Part shown: positions 17,565-26,028 of the stretch, in pieces
Layout: every line of letters starts with the position of its first letter
Numbering within the stretch: the first letter of the stretch is position 1
Source of the DNA: Clostridiales bacterium
GTDB taxonomy: Bacteria; Bacillota; Clostridia; Oscillospirales; Acutalibacteraceae
Length of the DNA stretch: 64,000 bases
Assembly: GCA_024690965.1 (NCBI GenBank)
Contig: JAILOG010000013.1
Span: forward strand, 62,001 to 126,000
Direction of reading: 5' to 3'
The notes under the pieces: model-generated
Told to the model about the DNA's origin: nothing
The model's input: the letters and a program-made list of their open reading frames with translations, nothing else
The model's database searches: none
Position numbers and translations under genes: made by a program

Positions 17565-19352
17565 ATGTATCGTTCTAATGTGCTTGTTTGCGGCGGTACG
17601 GGATGTACCTCCTCAAACAGTCAGGCAATAATAGCCAAATTGAATGAAGAGATCAAATCAAGAGGTCTGCAGGACGAAATTAATGTTGTTCAAACAGGTT
17701 GTTTCGGACTTTGCGCTCTCGGTCCCATTATGATAGTATATCCCGAAGGCAGTTTTTACAGCCGCGTAAAGGTTGAGGATATACCCGAAATAGTAGAAGA
17801 ACACCTTGTAAAAGGCAATGTTGTAAAACATCTTTTGTATAAAGAGACCGTAAGAGGCGACGAGATAGTAGGTTTAAGCGAAACTGCTTTCTACGCGAAG
17901 CAGCACCGTCTTGCCCTTAAAAACTGCGGCGTTATAAACCCCGAGAGAATAGACGAGTATATAGCAATGGACGGATATCAGGCTCTCGCAAAGGTTTTAA
18001 CAAAAATGACTCCCGAGGATGTTGTAAACGAGATAACAAAATCAGGTCTTCGCGGCAGAGGCGGCGGCGGATTCCCCACAGGCAGAAAGTGGAGCTTTGC
18101 CGCTATGCAGAAAGCAGACCAGAAATACGTTTGCTGTAACGCCGACGAAGGCGACCCGGGCGCGTTTATGGACCGTTCGGTGCTTGAGGGCGATCCTCAC
18201 ACCGTACTTGAGGCAATGGCGATAGCAGGTTACGCTATCGGCGCGTCTCAGGGTTATATATATGTCCGTGCGGAATATCCCATAGCTGTTAAGCGTTTAC
18301 AGATCGCAATAAACCAGGCGCATGAATACGGCTTGCTCGGCGATAATATATTAGGTACCGGCTTTAAGTTTGACGTGCAGTTAAGACTCGGCGCAGGCGC
18401 GTTTGTATGCGGCGAGGAAACAGCCTTGCTTACATCTATCGAGGGTAACAGAGGTGAGCCCAGACCCCGTCCTCCGTTCCCGGCGGTTAAGGGCTTGTTC
18501 CAAAAACCGACTATTCTTAACAATGTAGAAACATACGCTAACGTTTGCCAGATAATACTTAAGGGCGCGGACTGGTTCAGCTCTATCGGAACAGAGAAGA
18601 GCAAGGGTACAAAAGTATTCGCTCTCGGCGGAAAGATAGAACATACGGGACTTGTTGAAGTTCCCATGGGTACTACTTTAAGAGAAATAATAGAAGAGAT
18701 AGGCGGCGGTGTGCCAAACGGCAAAAAGTTCAAAGCGGCACAAACCGGCGGTCCTTCGGGCGGATGTATTCCCGCGGAGCATATGGATGTTCCGATAGAT
18801 TACGATAACCTTATCGCTATCGGCTCAATGATGGGTTCTGGCGGACTTATTGTAATGGACGAAACTACCTGTATGGTAGATATCGCGAAATTCTTCCTTG
18901 AGTTCACAGTTGACGAGTCTTGCGGCAAATGTACGCCGTGCCGCATCGGTACACGCCGTTTGCTTGAAATGCTCGATAAAATAACAAAAGGTCAGGGAAC
19001 CCTTGAAATGCTCGACGAAATGGAGCAGCTTTGCTATTACATTAAAGATAATTCTCTCTGCGGCTTGGGTCAAACAGCGCCTAACCCCGTTTTGGCTACG
19101 CTTAAATATTTCAGAGACGAATATATTGCTCACGTTGTGGATAAAAAATGCCCTGCGGGCGTATGTAAGTCTTTGCTTACAATAAGCATTGACCCCGATA
19201 AGTGCAAGGGCTGTACCATGTGCGCGAGAGTTTGCCCGGCGGGCGCTATCAGCGGCACGGTTAAAAACCCGCACGTTGTAGACCAGTCTAAATGCGTTAA
19301 GTGCGGAGCTTGCATGGAGAAATGTAAGTTCGGCGCAATTTCCAAAAGCTAA
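17565..19352 (+). CDS. hydB: NuoF-like NADH-binding subunit of bifurcating hydrogenase (HydB/HndC)
   Basis: This 595-residue flavoprotein carries, in order, an N-terminal thioredoxin-like [2Fe-2S] domain (VCGGTGCTSSNS... TGCFGLCALGP), the NADH/FMN domain with GLRGRGGGGFPTGRKW and NADEGDPGAFMDR, the SLBB region, a [4Fe-4S] site (ESCGKCTPCRIGTRR) and two C-terminal [4Fe-4S] ferredoxin motifs (CKGCTMCARVCP and CVKCGACMEKC). It oxidises NADH and is the proposed bifurcation site. AAAGGAGG precedes the ATG. It is flanked by the NuoE-like and HydA genes. Confidence 0.95.
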   Translation: MYRSNVLVCGGTGCTSSNSQAIIAKLNEEIKSRGLQDEINVVQTGCFGLCALGPIMIVYPEGSFYSRVKVEDIPEIVEEHLVKGNVVKHLLYKETVRGDEIVGLSETAFYAKQHRLALKNCGVINPERIDEYIAMDGYQALAKVLTKMTPEDVVNEITKSGLRGRGGGGFPTGRKWSFAAMQKADQKYVCCNADEGDPGAFMDRSVLEGDPHTVLEAMAIAGYAIGASQGYIYVRAEYPIAVKRLQIAINQAHEYGLLGDNILGTGFKFDVQLRLGAGAFVCGEETALLTSIEGNRGEPRPRPPFPAVKGLFQKPTILNNVETYANVCQIILKGADWFSSIGTEKSKGTKVFALGGKIEHTGLVEVPMGTTLREIIEEIGGGVPNGKKFKAAQTGGPSGGCIPAEHMDVPIDYDNLIAIGSMMGSGGLIVMDETTCMVDIAKFFLEFTVDESCGKCTPCRIGTRRLLEMLDKITKGQGTLEMLDEMEQLCYYIKDNSLCGLGQTAPNPVLATLKYFRDEYIAHVVDKKCPAGVCKSLLTISIDPDKCKGCTMCARVCPAGAISGTVKNPHVVDQSKCVKCGACMEKCKFGAISKS

Positions 19353-19369
19353 TAAAGGAGTGCTGCAAA

Positions 19370-21115
19370 ATGGATTTAATAAATGTTAAAATAAACGGTA
19401 TGCCGTATTCCGTGCCGCAAGGCTCCACAATTTTAGAGGCGGCAAGATATGCCGGAATTCACATTCCTACCCTTTGCTTTTTAAAGGATTTAAACGAGAT
19501 AGGCGCTTGCCGTATGTGCGTTGTTGAGGTAAAAGGCGCGAGAAGCCTTGTTGCCGCCTGCGTATATCCCGTAAACGAGGGTATGGAGATATTCACAAAT
19601 ACAAAAAAGGTTCAGCAGTCAAGAAAAACTACCCTTGAGCTTATCCTTTCAAATCATAACAGAAAGTGTTTGTCTTGCTCACGCAGCGGAAAATGCGAGC
19701 TTCAAACTCTTTGCGCTGAGCTCGGTGTTGAAGATGACGGACGTTTTGACGGCTCAAAGACAGAGTCTGCAAAGGATGAATCTTCACTTCACCTTGTAAG
19801 AGACAACAGCAAATGTGTGCTTTGCAGACGCTGCGTTGCCGCTTGCGAGGATCAGTATGTGGGCGTTATCGGCGCAAACAACCGCGGATTTGACACACAA
19901 ATAGGATGCGCCTTCAATAAAGAGCTTGCGGACGTATCCTGCGTATCCTGCGGTCAGTGTATCGTTGCCTGTCCTACGGGCGCGCTTTCTGAGAGAGATA
20001 ACACAGCCGATGTTATAGACGCTATAAACGATCCCGAAAAGGTAGTTATCGTTCACACCGCTCCTGCTGTAAGAGTAGGTCTCGGCGAGAGCTTCGGTAT
20101 GCCTATCGGCACGAACGTTAAGGGCAAGATGGTTGCCGCGCTTCGCAGACTCGGCTTTGATAAAGTATTTGATACGGATTTCGGCGCGGACCTTACAATA
20201 ATGGAAGAGTCTCACGAATTTTTGGAGAGGGTTAAAAACGGCGGAAAACTTCCGATGATAACCTCCTGCTCACCCGGTTGGATAAAATTCTGCGAGCATT
20301 ACTATCCCGATTTGCTCGATAATCTTTCAACCTGTAAATCACCGCAACAGATGACAGGCGCGATAATAAAATCTTACTATGCGGAAAAAGAGGGAATAGA
20401 CCCCCACAATATAGTTGTAGTAAGCGTTATGCCCTGCGTTGCAAAGAAATTTGAGATAAAGCGTGACGACCAAAACGGCGCAGGAGAAGACTTGCCCGAT
20501 ATAGACATCGCCATTACAACAAGAGAGCTTGCTAAGATGATAAAGCTTGCCCAGCTCGATTTTGTAAACCTTCCCGATGAAGAATTTGACCCCGCGCTCG
20601 GCATAACCACAGGAGCGGCCGCGATATTCGGCGCGACAGGCGGCGTTATGGAGGCTGCATTAAGAACAGCTGCGGACGTTCTCACAGGAGAGGACCTTAA
20701 AGAGATTGACTATAACGATGTTCGCGGAACAGAGGGAATTAAAGAGGCTGCTTACGACGTTGCGGGTATGACAGTTAAGGTAGCGGTTGCGAGCGGACTT
20801 AAAAACGCAGCTGAGATTCTCGACAAGGTTCGCGCGGGCAAGGCGGATTACCACTTTATTGAGATAATGTGTTGCCCCGGTGGTTGTGTAAACGGCGGCG
20901 GACAACCCATTCAGCCTGCCGATGTTCGCAACTTCAACGACATAAGAGCATTAAGAGCAAAATCTCTTTACGAAGAGGACAAGAACCTGCCTTTGAGAAA
21001 ATCTCATGACAGCCCTATAATTAAGAAGCTTTATGAGGAATACCTCGGCGAGCCCGGGGGACATAAGTCTCACAAGCTTTTGCACACATCTTATGTAGCA
21101 AGAAAGAAATATTGA
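19370..21115 (+). CDS. hydA: [FeFe] hydrogenase catalytic subunit, group A (HydA)
   Basis: The 581-residue enzyme has an N-terminal [2Fe-2S] domain (Cys36, Cys47, Cys50, Cys64), a His-ligated [4Fe-4S] site (His96, Cys100, Cys103, Cys109), two ferredoxin-type [4Fe-4S] motifs (CVLCRRCVAAC and CVSCGQCIVACP) and the H-cluster motifs L1 TSCSPGW (298-304), L2 MPCVAKKFE (354-362) and L3 MCCPGGCVNGGGQP. It produces H2 using electrons from ferredoxin and NADH. AAAGGAG precedes the ATG, and a strong terminator closes the operon. The maturases HydE, HydF and HydG are not in this window. Confidence 0.96.
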   Translation: MDLINVKINGMPYSVPQGSTILEAARYAGIHIPTLCFLKDLNEIGACRMCVVEVKGARSLVAACVYPVNEGMEIFTNTKKVQQSRKTTLELILSNHNRKCLSCSRSGKCELQTLCAELGVEDDGRFDGSKTESAKDESSLHLVRDNSKCVLCRRCVAACEDQYVGVIGANNRGFDTQIGCAFNKELADVSCVSCGQCIVACPTGALSERDNTADVIDAINDPEKVVIVHTAPAVRVGLGESFGMPIGTNVKGKMVAALRRLGFDKVFDTDFGADLTIMEESHEFLERVKNGGKLPMITSCSPGWIKFCEHYYPDLLDNLSTCKSPQQMTGAIIKSYYAEKEGIDPHNIVVVSVMPCVAKKFEIKRDDQNGAGEDLPDIDIAITTRELAKMIKLAQLDFVNLPDEEFDPALGITTGAAAIFGATGGVMEAALRTAADVLTGEDLKEIDYNDVRGTEGIKEAAYDVAGMTVKVAVASGLKNAAEILDKVRAGKADYHFIEIMCCPGGCVNGGGQPIQPADVRNFNDIRALRAKSLYEEDKNLPLRKSHDSPIIKKLYEEYLGEPGGHKSHKLLHTSYVARKKY

Positions 21116-21143
21116 TAACCGTAAAATTGTAAAAAAATAAAAA

Positions 21144-21207
21144 AAGCTTCGCAAATGTCTGGCTGTCCTTATGACAAGATGCCTGCATTCGCGAAGCTTA
21201 ATTTTTT
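21144..21207 (+). terminator. Intrinsic terminator of the hydrogenase operon
   Basis: AAGCTTCGCAAATGTCTGGC pairs with GCCTGCATTCGCGAAGCTT, with a small inner TGTC/GACA stem, followed by TTTTTT. The ATGTCTGGC...GCCTG part resembles the terminators at 16633 and 21970. Confidence 0.9.
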
Positions 21208-21245
21208 CATTATTCTTTATAGGGGAATTATTTTAGTAAAGGATA

Positions 21246-21274
21246 TTGACTTTATTTGGAATTTATGGTAAATT
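21246..21274 (+). promoter_or_regulatory. Promoter of the structured leader
   Basis: TTGACT (21246-21251) and TAAATT (21269-21274) are 17 bases apart. The predicted start, about 21281, is the first base of the outer stem of the leader. Confidence 0.6.
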
Positions 21275-21280
21275 ATTGGT

Positions 21281-21437
21281 GCGAAACAAAATTAGATAAA
21301 TTATTTAGCGTAATGCGTGTATTTTTATTTGGTAAAAATACAGGCTTCTTCATGCACGCTTTACGCTGTACTGATTTTGTTTCGCGACAATCGAAGCTAT
21401 GTATTTTTCGTGCGTAACTTCGGTTGCGCACTTTTTT
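21281..21437 (+). ncRNA. Structured 5' leader with terminator: candidate cis-regulatory RNA
   Basis: Outer stem P1: GCGAAACAAAAT (21281-21292) with its exact complement (21374-21385). Inside it P2: AGCGTAA (21307-21313) with TTACGCT (21361-21367), extended by GCGTG/CACGC. P3: GTATTTTTA (21319-21327) with TAAAAATAC (21333-21341). GGCTTC (21343-21348) can pair with GAAGCT (21393-21398) as a pseudoknot. An intrinsic terminator follows: GTGCGTAAC, loop TTCG, GTTGCGCAC, then six T (21410-21437). The 3' strand of P2 can instead pair with GCGTAA of the terminator (21412-21417), and the 3' strand of P3 with a second GTATTTTT (21401-21408). I recognise no known riboswitch or T-box consensus here. A MITE is the main alternative. 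Confidence 0.5.
21410..21437 (+). terminator. Intrinsic terminator with UUCG tetraloop inside the leader
   Basis: A 9-bp stem (21410-21418 with 21423-21431, one G-T wobble) capped by C(TTCG)G and followed by TTTTTT lies 22 bases before the next ATG, with the ribosome site immediately after the T-run. This placement suggests attenuation of the downstream gene. Confidence 0.8.
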
Positions 21438-21459
21438 ATTTTCAGGGAGGATATTATTA

Positions 21460-21795
21460 ATGAAGCAAGAACCACAAGACAATTTTGTACAAGAGGAAGA
21501 AATGGATGAATTTAACTGGATCATACACGGCGGTATGTTTTCAAAAATTCTGATGGCATTAGCTGTGATGATATTTATAGTTGCCATATTTATCGGTATT
21601 AATATGGGGCATTATAATTACTTAAACAACAGTTACATAAGTGAGTTTAATACAGATATAGCTGTAGTACATTGGTTGGTAGTATATTTTAGTATAACTT
21701 TGTTGTTTTTTTCGTACGTGGTTGCCCAGATAGAAAGACGTACAGATCTTCTTTCGCAGATATTGGAAAACTTAAGAAAAAGGCACAATTCATAA
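21460..21795 (+). CDS. Small two-helix membrane protein of unknown function
   Basis: From the ATG at 21460, 9 bases after AGGGAGG, the protein has 111 residues: an acidic N-terminus (QEPQDNFVQEEEMDEF), a membrane helix at about 27-47, a short outer loop containing NYLNNSYISEF, a second helix near 68-86 and a basic coiled-coil-like tail (ERRTDLLSQILENLRKRH). I do not recognise the family. It is alone on its transcript behind the structured leader at 21281-21437, so its expression is probably conditional. A longer frame from 21424 lies within the terminator and is not credible. Confidence 0.65.
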   Translation: MKQEPQDNFVQEEEMDEFNWIIHGGMFSKILMALAVMIFIVAIFIGINMGHYNYLNNSYISEFNTDIAVVHWLVVYFSITLLFFSYVVAQIERRTDLLSQILENLRKRHNS

Positions 21796-21821
21796 ACAAT
21801 AATTATATTTGTATATTTGCA

Positions 21822-21955
21822 AAACTTGGTGCCCGCCCGGCATAAGGGCAAAATTGAGGGCTTTACTAAACCATAAATACTACACCTCATCAGTCAGCTA
21901 CGCTGACAGCTTCTCCTCAAAGGAAAGCCTTCTTTAGGCAAGCACTTTTCGCGCG
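21822..21955. repeat. Dispersed intergenic repeat, copy A
   Basis: This segment shares a ladder of matching blocks with 27722-27830: a GGTGCCYGCCCGGCAT block, then AGGGCAAAA, GAGGGCT, ACTAAACC, then TACACCTCATC, GTCAGCT, CTGACA and TTCTCCTCAAA. The order and spacing are preserved, so both are copies of one element of over 100 bp. Neither copy encodes a protein. It lies just after the small membrane protein gene. Confidence 0.75.
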
Positions 21956-21962
21956 CAAAGAC

Positions 21963-22007
21963 AAAAAAACTCCGCAGATGTCAGGCAATAAGCCTGTACC
22001 TACGGAG
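21963..22007 (-). terminator. Terminator of the minus-strand lipoprotein gene, palindrome family member
   Basis: CTCCGCAGATGTCAGG and CCTGTACCTACGGAG form the stem (21970-22007), with seven A on the plus strand at 21963-21969 giving a T-run on the minus strand. The same palindrome family is used in the other direction at 16633. Confidence 0.8.
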
Positions 22008-22055
22008 GTTTATTATACCTTTATTCAGTTTTCGTTTAGAATATTAAGTTAGCGG

Positions 22056-23261
22056 CTATGATGCGCTTCCTCCCCACTCAACAACGGTAAATCCCGTCCT
22101 TTTCGGGTGGGTAAGTTCCTGCGGTTTTATGTCAACAGGTTTATCAAGCGGCTTATAAGCCATAAATACACGTATCAACGTGTCGGGAGCAGGAGAAATA
22201 TCAAGCTTTGTGTTATCCGTATACGCTTTGCCTTGGAAAGAAATAAGATTATACTTATTATTTTGCATTTGCGGCAGCCAATAAACTATAAATTCGTTTG
22301 CTTCACGTCTGTTTAGTCCTAGTTTTTCAAGAGCTGTTTCCAAAAAGCGCGCGGTGTCTTCACCCTTAATGCAAAAGCCCTGTGAAAAATCAAAATCGGT
22401 GTTTATTTCGCCCTCCCAGTATAGATAATTATACTCTAAACCGTTTGCGTCTTTCAGCGTTCCGTTAGGCTGCGCTTTTACATTCCATCCGTTGTTATAC
22501 AGGGGATAGGTACAGCTTAAATTACCGTTTAGATCAAGCCTGACATTTATATCCGTAACCTTTTCTGGATAAAGATATATAACGGGCTTATAGCAAACCA
22601 GAGGATCATCTCCGTGTACATAAGGCGGTATTTGTATATTTATAAGGTCGGATTCCACCCTTGCGGATTTTTCGTCGGTGTAAATGTTCTCCTGATATAC
22701 GTATATCTCGTCATTTACGCATATATCTTCGGGCAAAACACCGTTAATCTTAAAAACGTATTTATTGGGATATACATTTGTCGCGAAAAAACAATTCTTA
22801 TATATTTTCGTTACCGTAAGCTCGTCCATGTGTTCGTCGTCACTGCTTTTTGCGGCGTTTCTTTTGTCAAGCCACTCATCGGTGTATTCAATATCACGCA
22901 GATCGTTACTTATCTCCCAGTTTGTTACGTCTATTTGCGCGGGATATGTTTCTCTGATATCACCCGAATATTCTATGCGAACCGTGTCTCCCACGACGGG
23001 ATAAATATAATCTAAATTTGTAAGATTAACGCTTACGCGGTCTGCGCTCGAGCGGATTCTCTCATTTTCCAAAGGCTCTACTATCGCGGTTGAATTATCA
23101 AAATTGATTTCAATGATATTCGCCAAAAACGAGTTCTCTTTGTTAATTTTTGACTGAGAAACAATATCGGTGTCATTACCGGGGGTTTTAGGCGAGGCGA
23201 TACAGCCGGCAAGGGTTATTGCTGTAATTACTGCCAATAATAAGCATAGTATCTTTTTCAT
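22056..23261 (-). CDS. Secreted lipoprotein with a KPVIYLYP-type C-terminal domain
   Basis: From the ATG at 23261 the protein has 401 residues with a clear lipoprotein signal (LAGC lipobox near residue 19). The first half resembles a small beta-barrel module of the DUF3221 type (SFLANIIEINFDNSTAIV... VGDTVRIEYSG). The second half contains the conserved string CYKPVIYLYPEKVTDINVRLDLNG, a domain seen in secreted proteins of Clostridia whose function I do not know. A TTG upstream overlaps the GGAGGG ribosome site and is not used. It lies 20 bases after the cysteine-desulfidase-like gene, and both share the minus strand. Confidence 0.6.
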   Translation of the reverse strand: MKKILCLLLAVITAITLAGCIASPKTPGNDTDIVSQSKINKENSFLANIIEINFDNSTAIVEPLENERIRSSADRVSVNLTNLDYIYPVVGDTVRIEYSGDIRETYPAQIDVTNWEISNDLRDIEYTDEWLDKRNAAKSSDDEHMDELTVTKIYKNCFFATNVYPNKYVFKINGVLPEDICVNDEIYVYQENIYTDEKSARVESDLINIQIPPYVHGDDPLVCYKPVIYLYPEKVTDINVRLDLNGNLSCTYPLYNNGWNVKAQPNGTLKDANGLEYNYLYWEGEINTDFDFSQGFCIKGEDTARFLETALEKLGLNRREANEFIVYWLPQMQNNKYNLISFQGKAYTDNTKLDISPAPDTLIRVFMAYKPLDKPVDIKPQELTHPKRTGFTVVEWGGSAS

Positions 23262-23280
23262 ATAAGATCCCTCCAAAGCG

Positions 23281-24564
23281 TTATTCGTTGAGCATCATAT
23301 GTAATATCTCGGTGTTTGTTTCTTTCATACCGTATTTTCCAAGTCTGCCTATATTGCGGATATTTGCTTCAAACCCTTTTGCTATTATGCCCTCGCCGCA
23401 CATAAACTGATTTCCGTTTTTATACATATTGTACCCTAGTATACCTGCGTCGACAGACGCGGCGATTTTTGCGGCGCAGCTTGCTTTTGCGCCGTCGCAG
23501 ATAGTACCCGAGATTATACCTAAAGCGTTTACGACCGTGTGAAAAACAGCTTCTTTGTCCGCACCGTGAAGATAAGCAATTCCCGCGCCCGCGGCGGCAC
23601 CTGCGCTTACCGCGCCGCAAAAGGCCGAGAGCCTGCCAAGCCCTGATTTTATGTGTATAGCCATAAGATTAGACAGTATCAGCGCACGGTAAAGTTTGTC
23701 TTCATCAGTTTTAAGCTCTTTTGCATATTCAACAACTGGAACGCAGCAGGTTATACCTTGGTTTCCGCTGCCCGAATTTATAATAACGGGCATCTCGCAG
23801 CCGTTCATACGTGCGTCAGAGCCTGCTGCGGCATATGCTCTTGCGCGTATATAAACATCGTTTGGGTAGCTTTTGAGCATCGTTCTGCCGATATTTGCAC
23901 CGTAATTTCCGTTTAATCCCTCACGCGCAATCGCCGTGTTGCAGTCAATTTGTCTTTTAATTGTGTCGTGTATTTCGGCGGCAGTTATGTCGGCACAGTT
24001 AACATATTCCCATATTACATCGCCTGTTAAAAAGCTGTGGTCGCGCATACCGTCGTCGCTTTCACATTTTACGGGAATATTCAGTATTACTTCGCCGTTT
24101 TTTTCAATGTAAACAATATTTGTGTGTGAGTTTGCTATGCGTACGCTTACACTGTTACTTTTCGCATACACGGTAACTGTCACGTCAAGCGGCAGGTCGC
24201 TGTCAATACTTTCAATGTTAATAGGTGTGTTTTTAATGTATTCTTCTATTCTCTCTGAGTCTGTTTTTGAAACGCCTGAAATAACTTCTAATTTTTTATC
24301 GGCGTCTCCCGCAAACGCGCCAACGCCGACAGCCGCTTCTATTCCCTTTAGATTACATGTGTGCGGCACAACAACGCTTTTTACGTTTTTTATTATACTT
24401 ATACTTGCCTTAACGTTTATTTTTTGCGGCAACTCACCTAAATATTTTTTTGCCGTTGCCGCCGCAAGGGCAAGGGCGATAGGCTCGGTGCATCCCATTG
24501 CGGGAATAAGCTCTTCACAGAGAATTTGTGTTATTTTTCTATATTCATTATCATTTACTTTCAT
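23281..24564 (-). CDS. cyuA: L-cysteine desulfidase / UPF0597 family (CyuA-like)
   Basis: This 427-residue protein matches the UPF0597/YhaM family, renamed CyuA for cysteine catabolism: MGCTEPIALALA near residue 23, NSGSGNQGITCCVPV in the middle, and ICDGAKASCAAKIA with cysteines expected to hold a [4Fe-4S] cluster. The enzyme breaks L-cysteine into pyruvate, ammonia and sulfide. Related L-serine dehydratases share the fold, so the substrate is inferred from overall similarity. No strong ribosome site precedes the ATG. Confidence 0.78.
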   Translation of the reverse strand: MKVNDNEYRKITQILCEELIPAMGCTEPIALALAAATAKKYLGELPQKINVKASISIIKNVKSVVVPHTCNLKGIEAAVGVGAFAGDADKKLEVISGVSKTDSERIEEYIKNTPINIESIDSDLPLDVTVTVYAKSNSVSVRIANSHTNIVYIEKNGEVILNIPVKCESDDGMRDHSFLTGDVIWEYVNCADITAAEIHDTIKRQIDCNTAIAREGLNGNYGANIGRTMLKSYPNDVYIRARAYAAAGSDARMNGCEMPVIINSGSGNQGITCCVPVVEYAKELKTDEDKLYRALILSNLMAIHIKSGLGRLSAFCGAVSAGAAAGAGIAYLHGADKEAVFHTVVNALGIISGTICDGAKASCAAKIAASVDAGILGYNMYKNGNQFMCGEGIIAKGFEANIRNIGRLGKYGMKETNTEILHMMLNE

Positions 24565-24626
24565 AATAAGATTGAGAGTAATGACGCCGGAGCGAGTTTC
24601 TCTTTTCCTCCTGTATTACAAAACAG

Positions 24627-24656
24627 AATGATATTGCCCCAAAAGACAATCTCATT
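24627..24656 (-). terminator. Weak terminator after the S1-domain gene
   Basis: AATGATATTG and CAATCTCATT form a 9-bp stem with one mismatch around a 10-base loop. On the minus strand a short T-run (TTTTG) follows. Confidence 0.45.
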
Positions 24657-24667
24657 AATTACCGTAA

Positions 24668-25105
24668 TTATTTTTCGGGTTTACCGCTTCGTCTGGGGCG
24701 GTGCGGCGAACCGTCATTTTTCTTTAAGCTTCCTATTCGCTCATTACTTGATTGCTTAAAACGGGACATCATATCCTCAAAGCTTGCGCCTTCGTTGCTT
24801 TTAGGAGCCCATTCATATCCCACGGGACTCGCTTTTTCACCGCGAGGGGCGTCTTTCGGCTTTTCTGCGCGCGGTTCCGCCTTTTTAATAGACAGGCTTA
24901 CCTTACCGTTTTCGTCAACAGATAAAACCTTGACCTTTACCTCTTGTCCAATCTTCAGGCGCTCATTTATATCGTTTATGTATTCAAACGATACCTCGGA
25001 TATATGTACCATACCGGAAAGCCCATCCGGCAAATCCACAAACGCTCCGAATTTTGTAATGCCCGAAACCGTGCCTGTTAAAATCATTCCCGTTTTTAAT
25101 TGCAT
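24668..25105 (-). CDS. S1 RNA-binding domain protein (YabR/CvfD-like)
   Basis: The protein of 145 residues begins with one S1 domain (residues 3-73: GMILTGTVSGITKFGAFVDL... GMVHISEVSFEYIND... VKVLSVDENGKVSLSIKK). The remainder is a basic, disordered, Arg/Lys/Pro-rich tail. Similar small S1 proteins (B. subtilis YabR, general stress protein 13, CvfD) bind the 30S ribosome or RNA. It follows divIC by 30 bases, the same order as divIC-yabR in B. subtilis. Confidence 0.85.
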   Translation of the reverse strand: MQLKTGMILTGTVSGITKFGAFVDLPDGLSGMVHISEVSFEYINDINERLKIGQEVKVKVLSVDENGKVSLSIKKAEPRAEKPKDAPRGEKASPVGYEWAPKSNEGASFEDMMSRFKQSSNERIGSLKKNDGSPHRPRRSGKPEK

Positions 25106-25135
25106 AAAAACACTGTTACCTTTCTTAAATAGAAA

Positions 25136-25516
25136 TCAGTCTCCTGCTATATTTACAAAAATGCGTTCGCCTTTATTTATGTAATCATATTCTTCACGCG
25201 CTATTCTCTCTATATATTTAAGCCCTTCGTTATAGCTTTCACTGTCGGTGGATTCATCAAGCTTAGACAAAATACCGTAAACGTTTTTAATTTCTTTGTT
25301 TTTATCTTCCTGAACGGCTATTTTTTGCTCAATTCGGTCGAGCTCGTTTGTTTTTTCCGTTACCTGTACCTGCAGATTAAGCAAGGTGATCAAAGCGTAT
25401 ATCAGAAAAACAACAAACGCAACGCTTATAATTATGCCTTTTATTGTAATGTGCCTTCTTTTGCCGTTATTTTCAGCTTTTTTAACGTCTTTTTCATTAA
25501 GCACGAAATAATTCAT
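25136..25516 (-). CDS. divIC: Septum formation initiator, FtsB/DivIC family
   Basis: This 126-residue protein has a basic cytoplasmic segment, one membrane helix (about 27-49) and an extracytoplasmic coiled coil with heptads (VTEKTNELDRIEQKIAVQE) followed by the family C-terminus (IERIAREEYDYINKGERIFV). DivIC joins DivIB and FtsL in the divisome. The ATG directly abuts AAAGGA; a GTG four codons on (25504) has better spacing and may be the real start. It is located between rnpB and the S1-domain gene. Confidence 0.85.
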   Translation of the reverse strand: MNYFVLNEKDVKKAENNGKRRHITIKGIIISVAFVVFLIYALITLLNLQVQVTEKTNELDRIEQKIAVQEDKNKEIKNVYGILSKLDESTDSESYNEGLKYIERIAREEYDYINKGERIFVNIAGD

Positions 25517-25543
25517 TCCTTTAATGTTTTATGTGATTAAGAT

Positions 25544-25888
25544 GATCGGGTCTGTAAGCCGAGTTTTGTTTTGGCAGTCATCTATCTTGGCACAGCGTTG
25601 CCGCGTGTGCTCATCGCCACCTCCCCGGAGCGCGCCGAGCAAGCGCTTATTTGCTCCTCCACGGTGTTGCTTCAAATAGGGTTTACAGGCCGGCTAAGTC
25701 TCCTTGCCGGCGGTGAGCTCTTACCTCGCCTTTCCACCCTTACCTGACAGACAGGCGGTATATTTCTGTTGCACTTTCCCTAAGGTCGCCCTCGGCGGCT
25801 GTTAGCCGTTATTTTTGCTCTGCGAAGCTCGGACTTTCCTCACAATATGACCTTTCGGTATAATATTGCGCGACTGCCCAACCCGGTC
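25544..25888 (-). ncRNA. rnpB: RNase P RNA, bacterial type A
   Basis: On the minus strand the hallmark sequence GAGGAAAGTCCGAGCTTCGC, the conserved ACAGAAA, GGGTGGAAAGGCG, and the 3' signature GGCTTACAGACC occur in the right order over about 345 bases. The first bases (GACCGGGT) pair with the last (ACCCGATC) to form P1 with one mismatch. The ribozyme cuts the 5' leader of precursor tRNAs. Ends are estimated from P1. Confidence 0.95.
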
Positions 25889-25902
25889 ATTTAATCAAAA
25901 TT

Positions 25903-25931
25903 ATTTTACAACCATTTTTGCGATTTGTCAA
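25903..25931 (-). promoter_or_regulatory. Promoter of rnpB
   Basis: On the minus strand TTGACA and TAAAAT are 17 bases apart, with transcription expected to begin a few bases before the RNase P RNA. This is a near-perfect housekeeping promoter. Confidence 0.85.
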
Positions 25932-26028
25932 TAATTTCGGGGCTTTTAAGACGATTTTATTAAAAAATCTGCTTTTAAAATATAATTTTTTTGTCAATAA
26001 AAACAGTTGCGAAATATGTAATTATTTG

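Noticed and set aside
21281..21437. A T-box or known riboswitch
   Set aside because: No T-box sequence (such as AGGGTGGNACCGCG) is present and I could not match any known aptamer core, so it is reported only as an unknown structured leader.
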